Shown: piece after piece, positions 1 to 11,459 of the stretch
How the letters are laid out: every line of letters begins with the position of its first letter
How positions within the stretch are numbered: position 1 is the first letter of the stretch
Assembly: GCF_004027225.2 (NCBI RefSeq)
Contig: NC_044301.2
Location: 21,218,642-21,282,641, forward strand
Length of the DNA stretch: 64,000 nucleotides
Direction of reading: 5' to 3'
DNA from: Strigops habroptila
Taxonomy: Eukaryota; Chordata; Aves; Psittaciformes; Psittacidae
Position numbers and translations under genes: made by a program
Notes under the pieces: generated by a model
What the model saw: only the letters and a program-made list of their open reading frames with translations
What the model was told of the DNA's origin: nothing
Databases searched by the model: none

Positions 1-189
1 CTGCCGCCACACTATCCCGCGGCACGGCGAGGGCAAAGGCGTCCACGGTGAAGCCAGGCTGACAGGACGGTGCCCGCTCGCACAGCCAGTGGTCAACCTG
101 CCCGGAGAGAGCCCTCAGTCCTGGGCAGGGTCCCATCCCTCACCTAGAGGAGGAGGCAGAGAGGGACCGAGCAACCCCTCCACCGCCCC

Positions 190-300
190 ATAGCTGGCAA
201 GGCGGTGCCGAGGCGGTGCCGAGGCGGTGCCGGGGCAGTGCCGCCGCGGAGCCGCAGGTGCCGGCCTCACGGTGCCGGCCTCACAGTGCCGGCCTTTCCC
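190..300. repeat. GC-rich short tandem repeat
   Basis: An 11-bp unit close to GAGGCGGTGCC is repeated about three times near 203-235. It is followed by two to three copies of a unit close to GGTGCCGGCCTCAC near 258-295. The first 600 bases are very GC- and CpG-rich, like a CpG island, but no exon or start codon there could be tied to a known gene. Confidence 0.6.
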
Positions 301-631
301 CCCCGCCGGGGAATCGCCCCTCCCCGTCCCGTCCCGACGGGAGGCGGTGCCACTGTGCCCGCCCTCAGCACCCCGGTACCCTGGTACCCCCACCCCAGCC
401 TCGCAGCCTTCAGGAGCTCCGTGGGTGCCCATCCAGGGTCATGGGAGTCTGCGGCAGGTCAGTGGATGGCAGGATGCCCCCCGGCTGCCCCCGGCTGCCC
501 CCCGGGGCTCTGTCAGCGACGGGACCCCCACCAGCCCCTGCCCATGTACAGCAGCAAAGCCCTTGGCCCCATCGATCAGTGGATTTATTGCCCATAGCCA
601 TGTGGCCAGCAAAGCTGGGCAGCGAGGCCAA

Positions 632-1110
632 GAGAATGACATGGAGCTGTTGGAGGAGCCCAGAGGAGACCATGAAGATGCTCTAAAGGCTGGAGCACCT
701 CTGCTATTGAGACAGGCTGAGAGAGCTGGGCTTGTTCAGCCTGGAGAAGAGAAGTCTCCAGGGAGACCTTAGAACAGCTTCCAGTGCCTAAAGGGGCCAA
801 CAAGAAAGCTGGAGAGGGGCTTTTGACAAGGGCCTGTAGGGACAGGACAAGGCGGAATGGCTTTAAACTGACAGAGGGGGGATCGAGATGATATCTTAGG
901 AAGAAGTTCTTCCCTGTGAGGGTGGTGAGAGCCTGGCACAGGTTGCCCAGAGAAGCTGTGGCTGCCCCATCCCTGGCAGTGTTCAAGGCCAGATTGGATG
1001 GGGCTTGGAGCAACCTGCTCTAGTGGAAGGTGCCCCTGCCTGTGGCAGGGGGTTGGAACTGGATGAGCTTTAAGGTCCCTTCCAACCTGAACCAGTCTGT
1101 GACTCTGTTA
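632..1110 (+). mobile_element. CR1 LINE, 5'-truncated 3' end
   Basis: The DNA matches the 3' end of the CR1 reverse-transcriptase frame and UTR seen elsewhere in this window (61310-61790). Shared landmarks are the 'gacatggagctgttgga' stretch, 'ttcagcctggagaagaga' and 'gaagaagttcttcc', ending in 'ggttggaactggatgagc'. It carries several indels and no open frame, so it is an old dead copy. Confidence 0.88.
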
Positions 1111-1673
1111 TTTGGCACTATGGATGCCCTGCTGCCAGTGCCACTGCTGCTGTCACAGGCATGGGGTGCCCTGCCTGCATCCACCTGCATGAACACTGTA
1201 CCCCGTGGGGACAAGGACACCCTGGGGGAGCCCCTGCTGTGGGGGGGACCATGGGTACAGCCCCCCCACCATGGGTGACACTGTAGCTGTGCCTGCAGGT
1301 GCTGTGCCTGCAGGTACTGTGCCAGGGCCAGGAGCAGCCAGACACTGCTGTGGACAAGGGGACGGGGCTGGGGGGCTGCAGTGGGGCTGGGTCAGCAGCT
1401 CCCCTAGGGCACAAAGGCAGGCAGAGGCTGGAGCATCTAAAAAAAGAAACCACCACATCTTTTATTAAAACTTATACCAGCACCTGCTCACCTCATCCAT
1501 AGCATCACACTACCTTTATTTCGTACATTTACAAAAAAAATAAACAAGAAAAAGACAGGAGAGGGAGGTGAAGGGGCTGCTAGCGAGGCAGGGGCACAGC
1601 GGGAGGGGGCGGCCCCAAGGCACGGGCAGTGGTAAGGCATGGGGCAGGGGGGCAGTGAGGCTGTGGGGAGGTC

Positions 1674-4090
1674 CTAGTCGTCCTCCTCCCCACCACTGTA
1701 GAGGTCCGCCAGCTTCTTGAAGCGGCTGCCCCAGCCGTTGAGGTAGTCATAGTCCTGGTCGTAGTCAGAGGAGGAGGAGTTGAGGGAGCTGAGCGAGGTG
1801 GCCTCCTAGCTGCTGAGCCGCTGCCCTCGTAGTCGAACACCAGCAGGGAGCTGGGGGGGGGGGGCATGGGGTCCGTGTCGGCCTCCTTCAGGTTCTGTGA
1901 GGGGCAGAGGGGTCAGTGCCCGTGTCCCCTGGGCTGAGGATGCTGCCAGCTTGGGGGTGCCCCAACAGTGCCAAACCACTTCATCCCTCAGGTCCCCCCC
2001 CAGGGCTGGGGCTCACCTCCTCAATGAAGGTAACGATGTCGTCAGGGTTGGCGGGCTGGGGCTGGTACTGGGAGGCTGGCAGGAAGGTGGGGGCCATGTT
2101 GTTGTGGAGCAGCACCTCGTGGAGGGCATCCATGCCCCGGTGCAGCTGCCACAGGTCATAGTCCTGGGGGGACACACATGATGGAGAGGGACAGGGTCAG
2201 ACTGCCCATGCTGGCACCGGTCCCCCCTGTCATCCCCCCCCAGCACACTCACCTGGTCCTCCTCCCCACTGCCCTACTCCCCATAGTAAAAGACATCCCG
2301 CGTGTCATCCTTGGGCAGAAGCAGCGGCTCCTTCATTACCTTCCTCCTCATGAAGAGCAGCAGCAGGAGCAGCAGGATGAATGGGGGGAGCAGCAGCGTC
2401 AGTGGGGATGCGTGCCCCCCCCCCCATGAGGGGTGCAGCCCCACAGCACCCCCAGGACCCCTCAATCACGCAGCAAGGCCAGGAGAGTGCCCAGGGCAGT
2501 GAGGATGAAGGGCAGGCTGGTGGCAGCCTGGGTTCTCTGGGGACAGCTCTGCGTCGGCCCCTTGCAGTCGCAGACCCGCACAGCGTCCACGGTGATCTGG
2601 GCTTTGCCCGGTTGGTCAAGCAGCCACAGGTAAATGGTGTAGAGGTCCAACTCCAGTGGTGCCACCAGCCACAGGGTGACCACGTTACCTGAGTGAAATG
2701 GGTGGCTCGTGGGGGGACACGCTGGTTACGGCGCAGCCTGCCCTATGCCAAACATAGAATCATAGAATAGTTAGGGTTGGAAAGGACCTTAAGATCATCT
2801 AGTTCCAACCCCCCTGCCATGGGCAGGGACACCTCACCCTAGACCACGTCACCCAAGACTCCATCCAACCTGGCCTTGAACGCTGCCAGGGATGGAGCAT
2901 TTATCAATTCTTTGGGCAACCTGTTCCAGTGACTCACCACCCTCACAGTAAAGAACTTCTTCCTTATATCTAATCTAAACTTCCCCTGTTTAAGCTTGAA
3001 CCCATTACCCCTTGTCCTATCACTACAGTCCCTAAGGAAGAGTCCCTCCCCAGCATCCTTGTAGGCCCCCTTCAGATACTGGAAGGCTGCTATGAGGTCT
3101 CCACGCAGCTTTCTCTTCTCCAGGCTGAACAGCCCCAACTTTCTCAGCCTGTCTTCATACGGGAGGTGCTCCAGCCCGATCATCCTCGTGGCCCTCTTCT
3201 GGACTTGCTGCAACAGCTCCATGTCCTTTTTATGTTGAGGACACCAGAACTGTACACAGTACTCCAAGTGGGGTCTCACGAGAGCAGAGTAGAGGGAACA
3301 TCCCCCTGACATTACCTTGAAGCCCAGCTGTCCCTGGAGGTGTGGATGAGCTTGGCGTGGAAGGGGCTGGCGTTGGGGAGCAGATCCCTGTCATTGATGG
3401 TGGGGACCTGTGGCTGGGGGCTGCAGTTGCAGACGGTGATGTCCCAGGGCTCGGCCTCAGAGCTGTTGTCGTTCACAATGAGCAGGGCAAGGAGCAGGGT
3501 GCCGGTGCCTGTGGCGGGTGGCAAGACTGTGGCAGGGAGCAATGCTGAAGGGGGGATCCTCAAAACCTCACGGGGATGGGGATGCCCTGAGCAGGGGTGG
3601 GGACAGGCAGCCCCCAGCACTGCTCCGCACCAGAGCCAGGATGTGGTTCCTGGTGATGGCAGCACATATCCCTCATGAGGAAGAGGGAGAACAAGGGCCC
3701 CTTTTACAGTCTCACCATCGTCCACAGCCAGCAGCACAGTGGTGTAGGTGCTGCTCTTGACGAAGGCGGACTTGTGGTCCAGGTGGCCTTGTGCCGTCAT
3801 GAGGCCAGTCTCAGGGTGCACAGCCGGCCAGCCCATCGGGTTGTGCCTCACCAGGTACCTGGGGGGCAGAGGGGAGCTGGTGCCATGATGGGGGACAGCA
3901 GGGACCCCCCCCCAACCCTGACTCCAACCCTGGCCCCACTCAATTGATCCTCTGCCCCTGCACCTTGTCAGGGTCCTGGTCCGTGCAGGGGATGAGGGTC
4001 TTCCCTGGCGGCATGTCCTCTGGCACCCAGGCAAGCTGCACTGGCAGATCAAAGACGGGTGCCTTATTGACTTCCTCCACATTGACCATT
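1674..4090 (-). pseudogene. Classical cadherin (CDH1/CDH3-like), 3' exons only, pseudogene
   Basis: Classical cadherins are calcium-dependent adhesion proteins whose tail binds catenins. Exons read on the minus strand are: EC4/EC5 junction and EC5 (4090-3951, about 3858-3706, 3514-3316, with a VNDN motif), membrane-proximal cysteine-rich part and start of the TM segment (2688-~2465), TM end and juxtamembrane (~2400-2252, RRK after a Leu run), p120-type region (2163-2017) and catenin-binding tail (1894-1674), ending in the typical [13 protein letters not shown]...GGEEDD and TAG. Damage: an in-frame TAG at 2274-2276, a frameshift near 1810 between DYEGSGS and SLSSLNSS, and an apparently broken donor near 3950. 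EC1-4, the prodomain and the signal peptide are absent; the gene stops at 4090 at an LTR. Neighbouring TANGO6 suggests CDH1, but CDH3/B-cadherin cannot be excluded. A minus-strand poly(A) signal lies near 1458-1464. Confidence 0.9.
2754..3310 (-). mobile_element. CR1 LINE fragment inside the cadherin pseudogene
   Basis: It begins at its 3' end with the reverse complement of the CR1 terminal ATTCTATGATTCTATG and runs through the last ~140 codons of the RT frame (minus strand 3312-2839, still open). It sits in a cadherin intron, immediately beside the donor of the exon that starts at 3316. The open frame makes it one of the younger CR1 copies here. Confidence 0.93.
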
Positions 4091-4434
4091 GTAAGAGAGG
4101 ATGGAAACTATTTGATTATTGCCAAAGAGAAGTAACTGCTTGGCTGGAGAAGAAAGAGTTAAAGAAGAAGCAAAGTACGCCGTGTGATTAAGCAGAGCAA
4201 CCCAGCTGGACAGGAGCAGGAAAACAGAAAGATAAGGAACTGGTTATTTTGGGACTGTTTGTGAAACGACGAAGAATGCTGAAAAAACAAAACTGTAAAC
4301 CAGGAACTAAACATGATGTGCTAAAACTAGCTTGGTATAAAAGGTAGAGCAATAGGCAATAAAGTGATTCGCTGCATGAAGATGCTCTGAGCCCGTGCCT
4401 TTCATACGCCGCAAATGGCCGCCCAAACAGGGAC
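4090..4434 (+). mobile_element. Betaretrovirus-like 5' LTR and Lys-type primer binding site
   Basis: The stretch starts with TGTAAGAGAGG, has 'ggtataaaaggt' as a TATA-like box near 4333, and a poly(A) signal in 'gcaataaagtg' near 4358. It ends at about 4413. The next bases (4416-4434), tggccgcccaaacagggac, resemble a tRNA-Lys primer binding site with one extra C. The LTR is short (about 324 bp). Its R/U5 end resembles that of the solo LTR at 49770-50170. It abuts the last recognisable cadherin exon. Confidence 0.75.
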
Positions 4435-4540
4435 ATGAATAGGAGGCTCACGGAGCCCGAACCGGTGGCGTAGCCCGACTGAACCAGGAGCCGCAGGAAC
4501 TTTGATATTGCGCGCCCATCACTGTTAAGAAGGTGAGTGG

Positions 4541-5275
4541 TTGGGAACCAAGGGAGGGAAGTTATCTCGAGATCAGCAGCACAGTCTGGAAGTAATGCAC
4601 CATCTGCTTGAAGCTCAGCATTGGCCCGTATCGGGTCCGCAACTTGTGACTTTGTTAGAATGGATCCGTGATAAAGTGCCTGACTTTTCAGCTGGCGGCA
4701 CTTTCCAAATCCCCGCTTGGCAAATTGTTGGTAAATGGCTGCATGATGCTGCTTCAAACGGGGACTCCACAGCAGGGAAGCATTTGGCAACCTGGTGGCA
4801 GATCCTGGCCACTCTTCGCCAGGTACGGACCAGCGCTGCCGCTGATGCCATCACATCTAAAGAAGCTACTAACGTTTGTGAGGGGGTATAATCTCCTGAA
4901 GCCTCATCACCAGCTGCCCCCCCGCACCCCCTTCTGTCTCCCTGTCTGCACGTCCTTTGTCGTCACAGTCCTCACCGCTGATCACGACGATCCTCGTGGC
5001 GCAAGCACCTCTGTCAGGAACGGCTGAGTCGGGTGATGACCCTGATAATCCTAATGACCCTATGGACCCCTTTGATCCTGGTTTTATAGATCCGGAGAAG
5101 GAGCTGGACTTGTTTTCTCCTCCTGCTGAGTTGCAGACATTTACAAGGAAGCAGGGGTGGGGTCCGGAGGACTGATGGCAGGACTGCAGGTGGGAAGCTC
5201 TTAACCGAGGGGACATGGGGGTAGCGGTGGCGTGCCCAGCTGTCTCTCGGCCCCACCAGGCTCTCTCAAAGACAT
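4541..5275 (+). pseudogene. ERV gag remnant (matrix-like domain)
   Basis: An open frame of 116 codons (4541-4891) starts MGTKGGK and has the W-x-x-V-G-x-W spacing and helical pattern of betaretroviral matrix proteins; the N-terminal MG would fit myristoylation. A second short open frame (4957-5175) is rich in Asp, Pro and Asn (DDPDNPNDPMDPFDPG). Capsid, protease, polymerase and envelope are absent. At 5281 an A9G5 run looks like a polypurine tract, but no matching 3' LTR follows, so the element is truncated. The betaretroviral class is inferred from pattern only. Confidence 0.6.
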
Positions 5276-5289
5276 GTTAACTAAAAAAA

Positions 5290-5857
5290 AAGGGGGAACC
5301 GGGATCAAGCCTCCCCACAAGACAGACTATGGAAAGCCACATTTGTCTTGAACTTTTTAAATCGTAATGGCTAGCTCAGTAGGTAGAGCAGTTGGGGGGC
5401 CTTGCACATTTGGTAGGCTCTCTTTCTTTCACCCCAACAACTCAGCCATAACAGCGTGGAAGTTACGCCACATCTTTATATGCACCTTTGTGTTGAAATA
5501 ATTCAAAACTTATTAAAATTGATTGTTCCATATGCTATATGGAAATACAATTATTAAATTGCTATATGAATAGACACAGTGAGAGTAAGGGCTGTGCACA
5601 CGTGTGCGTATGTGTGAGCACTTGCACATGCATCTGTGTGGTGTAACAAACATACATTGCGCATAATGCATAATAGATATTAAACACAGATCTTTATAAC
5701 AGTAAAATACGTAATTATAGACACATGAATATAAACCTGGATTATTAAAGCCTGTTAAGTACGCTGTATGAACATATATTATTTATATTATTTATAGCTG
5801 TATATGCAACAGTATATAGACATCTAGATACACAGAGTGTGCAGGCATATGGATGTA
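5290..5857. other. AT-rich stretch without a gene
   Basis: No coding exon is recognisable. The segment holds a tRNA-Lys-like A-box relic (5366-5390), a purine/pyrimidine-alternating TG-rich run (5592-5645) and AT-rich DNA up to the LTR at 5858. Confidence 0.5.
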
Positions 5858-6425
5858 TGTCCTGGGTTCAGCTATAGCAGTCATTTTTCTCCTTCTTAGT
5901 AGCTGGTGCAGTGCTGTGTTTTTTAACTTTCAGCCTGGGAACAACGCTGATAACACCGATGTTTTTAGTTGTTGCTAAGTAATGTTTACTCCGACCAAGG
6001 ACTTTCTCAGTCTCATGCTTTGCCAGGGAGGAGGGGAAGCCGGGAGGAAGCAGAGACAGGACACCTGACCCAAACTGGCCAAAGGGGTATTCCATACCAC
6101 AGCACGTCATGCCCAGTATATAAACCGGGGGGAGTTACCCGGAAGGCCCAGATCACTGCTCGGGTCGAGCTGGGTATCGGTCGGCGGGTGATGACCAATT
6201 GTATCCTCTCCCCTTGTTATTTCCCTTATCATTATTATCATTGGTGGTAGCAGTAGTGGTTTTGTATTATACCTTAGTTGCGGGACTGCTCTTATCTCAA
6301 CCGGTGGGAGTTACATTCTTCTGATTCTCCTCCCCATCCCTCCGGGAGCAGGGGGACGAAGAAGGGGGGGGAGTGAGCGAGCGGCTGCGTGGTTCCGAGT
6401 TACTGGCTGGGCTCAAACCACGACA
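5858..6425 (+). mobile_element. ERVL copy A, 5' LTR
   Basis: This 568-bp LTR starts TGTCCTGGGTTCAGC and ends CACGACA. A TATA motif (cagtatataaacc) lies at 6114-6126. The same LTR recurs at 17859, 24945, 25381, 37253, 54034 and 62814. The primer binding site follows at 6434-6456 (tggcatccaacgtggggc...). It matches the 3' end of tRNA-Lys(CUU) except for CG replaced by AT, itself a CpG-type change. Confidence 0.93.
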
Positions 6426-6535
6426 GTTCTTTGTGGCATCCAACGTGGGGCTCGAAGGGTTGAGATAACGACAGATCTGACCGGAGTGTGTCTAATCATA
6501 TTTGTGATAAGCACTCACTGTTACTACTCGTCACA

Positions 6536-7800
6536 ATGGTGATTATTTGGCTCTCAGACTTGTTGCGCTTGATCTCAGAGTTTCAGCATGTTGTACCTTA
6601 CTTACAGCCACTATTTGCTGTTTTAGTGTTTATCGGCTGGGGGGCCTGGGCTAAGGTTCTTGTTTCACTGTACTTCATGGTAATGCCTTGTAATACAATA
6701 GACTCATAGATCATGAAACTGGTCTGGTTTGTGCTTCCAGCGTGGCCATCACCTCTATACATTGGGAGGTATATAATGAAATATTGTAGCAATTGCATAT
6801 CTTTTTTTTTCTCCTTGGGGGGTCAACCTACGAAGGAGGCATTCCCTTACACCCCCCGTTCCCCCACCAGCCTATTTGCAACAGCAGCTGAGAGTTCTGA
6901 AGGTTTTGGATGGCCTTTGAATACCCTTGAGACCTGCCTGCTGATTGTGCTGGGGATCAGCATGTTGGCACACATACGGAGTGTGTTTTACCCACGGCCA
7001 TCCCGCCCTGGGAACACCCTATTTCGTCTAATCTCGAAAGTTAAGCAGTATCGGGTTCAAATCTGGTCTAGGGTTAGACAACGATATAGGAGGACCATCA
7101 AGAGATTTTCCCTGAGGCTGGACAGTCATGAGTGGCAGGGTGTGTGGGATAGTATGGGCAAGTATCTAGGCCAGTGGGCCCCTCCAGTGCTTTGGAACTT
7201 CACCCCTGAACAAGTGCAACATCCGGAAAAACTAGTAAAACACCTAAACGAGGTGTGCTGTCATCCTGGTTATACCAGAGAGGGACAAATCATGGCAACG
7301 TGCTGGGGCTTGGCCTACGCCTACAGAGCCCTGCTCAACACTATCCAGCACCTTCAAAGGGAAAAAAATGTCTCTGGATCTGATGGCAAAGCAACAGACA
7401 ACGCAGCTACTCCAACTACAAGCACAGCAGCTACTTAAACCCTGACCACAACAGACAACACAGCTACTCCAAGTACAGCAGCTACACCAACCCCAGTGAC
7501 AAGCACAGCAGCTAAAACAAATGGCCAGTTTGTGACAATGTCTGTTGCCCCTGTAAGCAAAAGCAAACGAGAGGCACAAAGAGCAACCCGCGAAGCGAAG
7601 AAAGATGAAGACCCAATGCCATTACTACACGGAACAGCATCTGAACAAGAGTTACTACTACGTGGATCAGAGGAAGAGGAAGAAGAAGAAGAGGTCACTT
7701 CTCGACCCCGGACCTCAACCGAGCTGCGGAATATGCGAAAAGATATCACCCATCTTCCAGGGGAGCACACTGTCACCTGGTTGCTCCGATGCTGGAACAA
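6536..7800 (+). pseudogene. ERVL copy A gag with hydrophobic N-terminal extension
   Basis: The frame starts with MVIIWLSDLLRL and encodes a hydrophobic segment (FAVLVFIGWGAWAK). It meets an in-frame TAG at 6707-6709, then continues as a 241-codon open frame (6713-7438) with a second hydrophobic segment (LLIVLGISMLAH) followed by a basic stretch and W-rich capsid-like sequence. A Thr/Ala/Pro repeat tract follows near 7400-7515, with a TAA at 7436-7438. A Glu-rich patch then leads to a fusion with polymerase near 7800. The same layout is seen in copies B and C. It is inactive. Confidence 0.8.
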
Positions 7801-9710
7801 TGGGGCCCTGAGCAACAACAAGCCTTTGAACAAATTAAAAAAGAAATAGTTCATGCAGTAGCCCTTGGACCAGTCCGGGCCGGGCCAGATGTGAAAAATG
7901 TGCTCTACACCGCAGCTGGGGAGAATGGTCCTACCTGGAGCCTCTGGCAGAAAGCTCCAGGGGAGACTCGAGGTCGACCCCTTGGCTTTTGGAATCGGGG
8001 ATATAAAGGATCCGAGGCCAGCTATACTCCCACTGAAAAAGAGGTACTGGCAGCCTATCAAGGGGTTCGAGCTGACCCAGAAGCGATTGGAACTGAAGCG
8101 CAGCTCCTCCTGGCACCCCGGTTGCCTGTGCTGGGCTGGATGTTCAAAGGCAGGGTCTCATCTACACATCATGCAACTGATGCTACATGGAGTAAGTGGG
8201 CTGCACTAATTACACAATGAGCTCGAATAGGAAATCCCAGTCGTCCAGGAATTCTAGAAGTCATCATGGATTGGCCAGAGGGCAAAGATTTTGGGATGTC
8301 ACCAGAAGAGGAGGTGATGCGTGCTGAAGAGGCCCCACCATATAATGAACTGTCAGAGAGTGAAAAGCAATATGCCTTGTTTACTGATGGGTCCTGCTGT
8401 ATTGTGGGAAAGCATCAGAGATGGAAGGCAGCTGTGTGGAGTCCCCTGTGACAAGTTGCAGAAACTGCTGAAGGAGAGGGTGAATAGAGTCAGTTTGCAG
8501 ATGTGAAAGCCATCCAGCTGGCCTTGGACATTGCTGAATGAGAAAAATGGCCAGTACTTTATCTCTCTACTGACTCATGGATGGTGGCAAATGCCCTGTG
8601 GGGGTGGTTGCAGCAATGGAAGCAGAGCAACTGGCAACGCAGAAGTAAACCCATCTGGGCTGCTGCATTGTGGCAAGATATCGCTGCTCGGGTGCAGAAC
8701 CTGGTGGTGAAGGTACGCCACGTAGATGCTCATGTACCCAAGAGTCTGGCCACTGAGGAACACCAGAATAACCAGCAAGTGGATAAAGCTGCTAAGATTG
8801 AAGTGGCTCAGATGGACTTAGATTGGCAACATAAGGGTGAATTATTTCTAGCCCGGTGGGCCCATGACACCTCAGACCATCAAGGCAGAGATGCAACATA
8901 TAGATGGGCTTGTGATCGAGGGGTGGAATTAACAATGGACACTATTGCCCTGGTTATTCACGAACGTGAAACATGTGCTTCAATTAAGCAAGCCAAGAGG
9001 TTAAAGCCTCTCTGGTATGGAGGACGATGGCTGAAGTACAAGTATGGGGAGGCCTGGCAGATTCACTATATTACACTCCTACCGACCCGCCAAGGCAAGG
9101 GCTATGTGCTTATCATGGTGGAAGCAACCACCGGATGGCTGGAAACATACGCTGTGCCCCATGCCACTGCCCGGAACACTATCCTGGGCCTTGAGAAACA
9201 AGTTTTGTGGCGACACGGCACCCCAGAGAGAATTGAGTCAGACAATGGGACTCATTTCCGGAACAACCTCATAGACACTTGGGCCAAAGAGCATGGCATT
9301 GAGTGGGTATATCACATCCCCTACCATGCACCAGCCTCTGGGAAAATCGAACGGTACAATGGGCTGTTAAAACTACACTGAGAGCAATGGGTGTTGGGAC
9401 TTTCAAACACTGGGATACACATTTAGCAAAAGCCACCTTGTTGGTCAACACTAGGGGATCTGCCAACAGGGCTGGCCCAGCCCAATCATAACTTTTACTT
9501 ACTGTAGAGGGGGATAATGTTCCTGTGGTGCACATAAAAAATTTGTTGGGGAAGACAGTCTGGGTTATTCATGCTTCAGGTAAAGGCAAACCCACTCGTG
9601 GGGTTGCTTTTGCTCAGGGACCTGGATATACTTGGTGGGTAATGCAGGAAGTTGGGGAAGTCCGATGTGTACCTCAAGGGGATTTAATTTTGGGGGAAAA
9701 CAGCCAATGA
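7800..9710 (+). pseudogene. ERVL copy A pol remnant: RNase H and integrase
   Basis: The protease and most of the reverse transcriptase are missing; the frame enters at the RT-connection sequence PEQQQAFEQ. An RNase H part follows (LFTDGSCC near 8377-8400), then integrase (8581-9381). Integrase shows an HHCC-like start (HDTSDHQ...CASIKQ), a core with DNG and GKIERYN, and a C-terminal part at 9525-9710. In-frame stops at 8218, 8449 and 9379 and frame changes kill it. No env gene follows, as expected for ERVL. Confidence 0.88.
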
Positions 9711-10026
9711 ACTCAATTATATGCTGTTGCCTGCTAGATAACACTTTTATGGGCCATCAGCTAGATGCCCATCTGCACCACTCTGGCCTTTGAAAAGAAG
9801 ATACGTGCTATCATGGTCATCAGCAGAGAATAAAGTCATGGGAAAGCCGGCAGCAGCAACAGAACTGTTCTCAGGTCACCATCGACTGACCCTGACTTCC
9901 CTCCGATCATCACCCCAACAAAGAATGAACTATGATGAAACCTGACTAGCTCAGCAGTGACCAGACAAGTTCAGCGGTGTCATTAGCAGGCAGCAATCCA
10001 ACACTACACACCATCTCTCCTGCCCT

Positions 10027-10475
10027 GAAAAACTGTTTACTCTGATCAAGGACTTTTAGTCTCATGCTCTGCCAGTGAGGAGGGGCACGGGAAGCCAGGA
10101 GGAAGCAGAGATGGGACACCTGACCCAAACTAGCCAAAGGGGTATTCCATACCACAGCACATCATGCCCATTATATAAACTGCAGGGAGTTACCGGAAGG
10201 CCCAGATCGCTGCTTGGCTTAGGCTTGGTATCGGTCGGCAGATGGTGAGCAATTGTTCTCTCCCCTTGTTATTTCCCTTATCATTATTGTTATTGGTGGT
10301 AGCAGTAGTGGTTTTGTATTATACCTTAGTTACTGGACTGTTCTTATCTCAACCCACAGGATTTACATTCTTTCGATTCTCCTCCCCATCCCTCCAGGAG
10401 CAGGGGGAGGAAGAAGCAGGGGAGTGAGTGAGTGGCTGCGTGGTTCTGAGTTACCAGCTGGGCTTAAACCATGAT
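10027..10475 (+). mobile_element. ERVL copy A, 3' LTR, 5'-truncated
   Basis: It is collinear with the 5' LTR from 'gtttactctgatcaaggact' to 'ttaaaccatgata'; the first ~120 bp of the LTR are missing. The 300 bp between pol and this LTR (9711-10026) hold no recognisable gene. Confidence 0.88.
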
Positions 10476-11459
10476 AGCAGGGCACCCCAAGAGCCTGGTT
10501 AATTAGTTTATAATCAAAAATATGCTTCTGAGAAGGCTCTGAGAGAACAGTGCAGTCACGTACAGTGCCTTTAAATATCAACACTGCATCCTCTGCATCC
10601 CTCACATCCATGGCTCTGTCTCTGGATCACAATGAAATTCCTATTGTTGGCTGGGATGTTCTTGAACATCCTCTATCAAGACGGTACATCACCCAGTTGC
10701 CCTGTCACATGGTGGCTGAACTGCCATCGGGGAGCAAGTGCGTGTTCATGAGTGTGCTGCAATCACTCCTTGCACTTATATCACTGAGCTGCTGGGGTTG
10801 TTTCATCCCCAGACTTGTCCAAAGGAAAATCCAACTGTTAATGGAAAAAGATGATTTATTGTGTCTTATTGCTATATTTTTAACATTGGGAAAAGAACAT
10901 TATTTAGTTGGAGAAAACTTAAAACCAGACTCTTGCGGCTCTAACAGGCCCTCTCCCAGGCGAGCTTCTGCTCCACTCTGGCATTAATGGGAGCAACTTA
11001 ACTTGGCAAATTGAATATAAAACAGCTGTAAAGCTGTTGGGGTTTCAGTGGCCAAGGGTTTTTTTACAGAGTCATCCAAAAGCTCCCCAAAATCTCTGCT
11101 AAAGCATCACTTTTCAAGTCTTACAGCCCAGATTTTGCTGTAGCAGTTAAATCCAAGTTAGAGCAGGAATTTCTCCCCCTTGGGTGCTGCAGCCTCAGGA
11201 TAGGTTGCAGGTTCCTTGCCTGGAGCTTCTTCTAAGCAGGACCAAAGGCAAGGATGGTAGGAGGGATGTTACCAGCTCAGCCCCCATGCTGTGTGAGGGT
11301 CCCACATGGACACCACTCTCCTTTGAGCTCTTGCCCTTCCCACCTTCTCCTACAGCACCTCAGGGCTGGTCTGTGTGCCTGCCTTGCCAGGAGCATCCCA
11401 GGGAGCAAACCTCTATTGCCACTGCAGCGGTGCTGGTGCTGCTTCTCTCCCTCCTGCAG
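10476..11459. other. No gene recognised
   Basis: A 145-codon open frame (10550-10987) shows no recognisable domain and has the composition of chance coding. I see nothing else here; the stretch probably belongs to upstream TANGO6 intron or flank. Confidence 0.4.

Noticed and set aside
190-300. CRISPR-like spaced repeats
   Set aside because: The units are 11-14 bp, contiguous and GC-rich without uniform spacers; this is a minisatellite.
1897-2181. Plus-strand open frames over the cadherin tail
   Set aside because: They are antisense shadows; the minus strand has cadherin motifs and splice sites.
5272-5300. 3' polypurine tract followed by a 3' LTR for the betaretrovirus-like ERV
   Set aside because: The A9G5 run is present, but the following sequence does not start TG nor match the LTR at 4090.
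5366-5440. tRNA-Lys gene
   Set aside because: Only the D-arm/A-box half is present; no anticodon arm, T-arm or B box follows.
10550-10987. 145-codon ORF as a novel gene
   Set aside because: There is no recognisable domain, no splice context and no neighbour relation; chance cannot be excluded.
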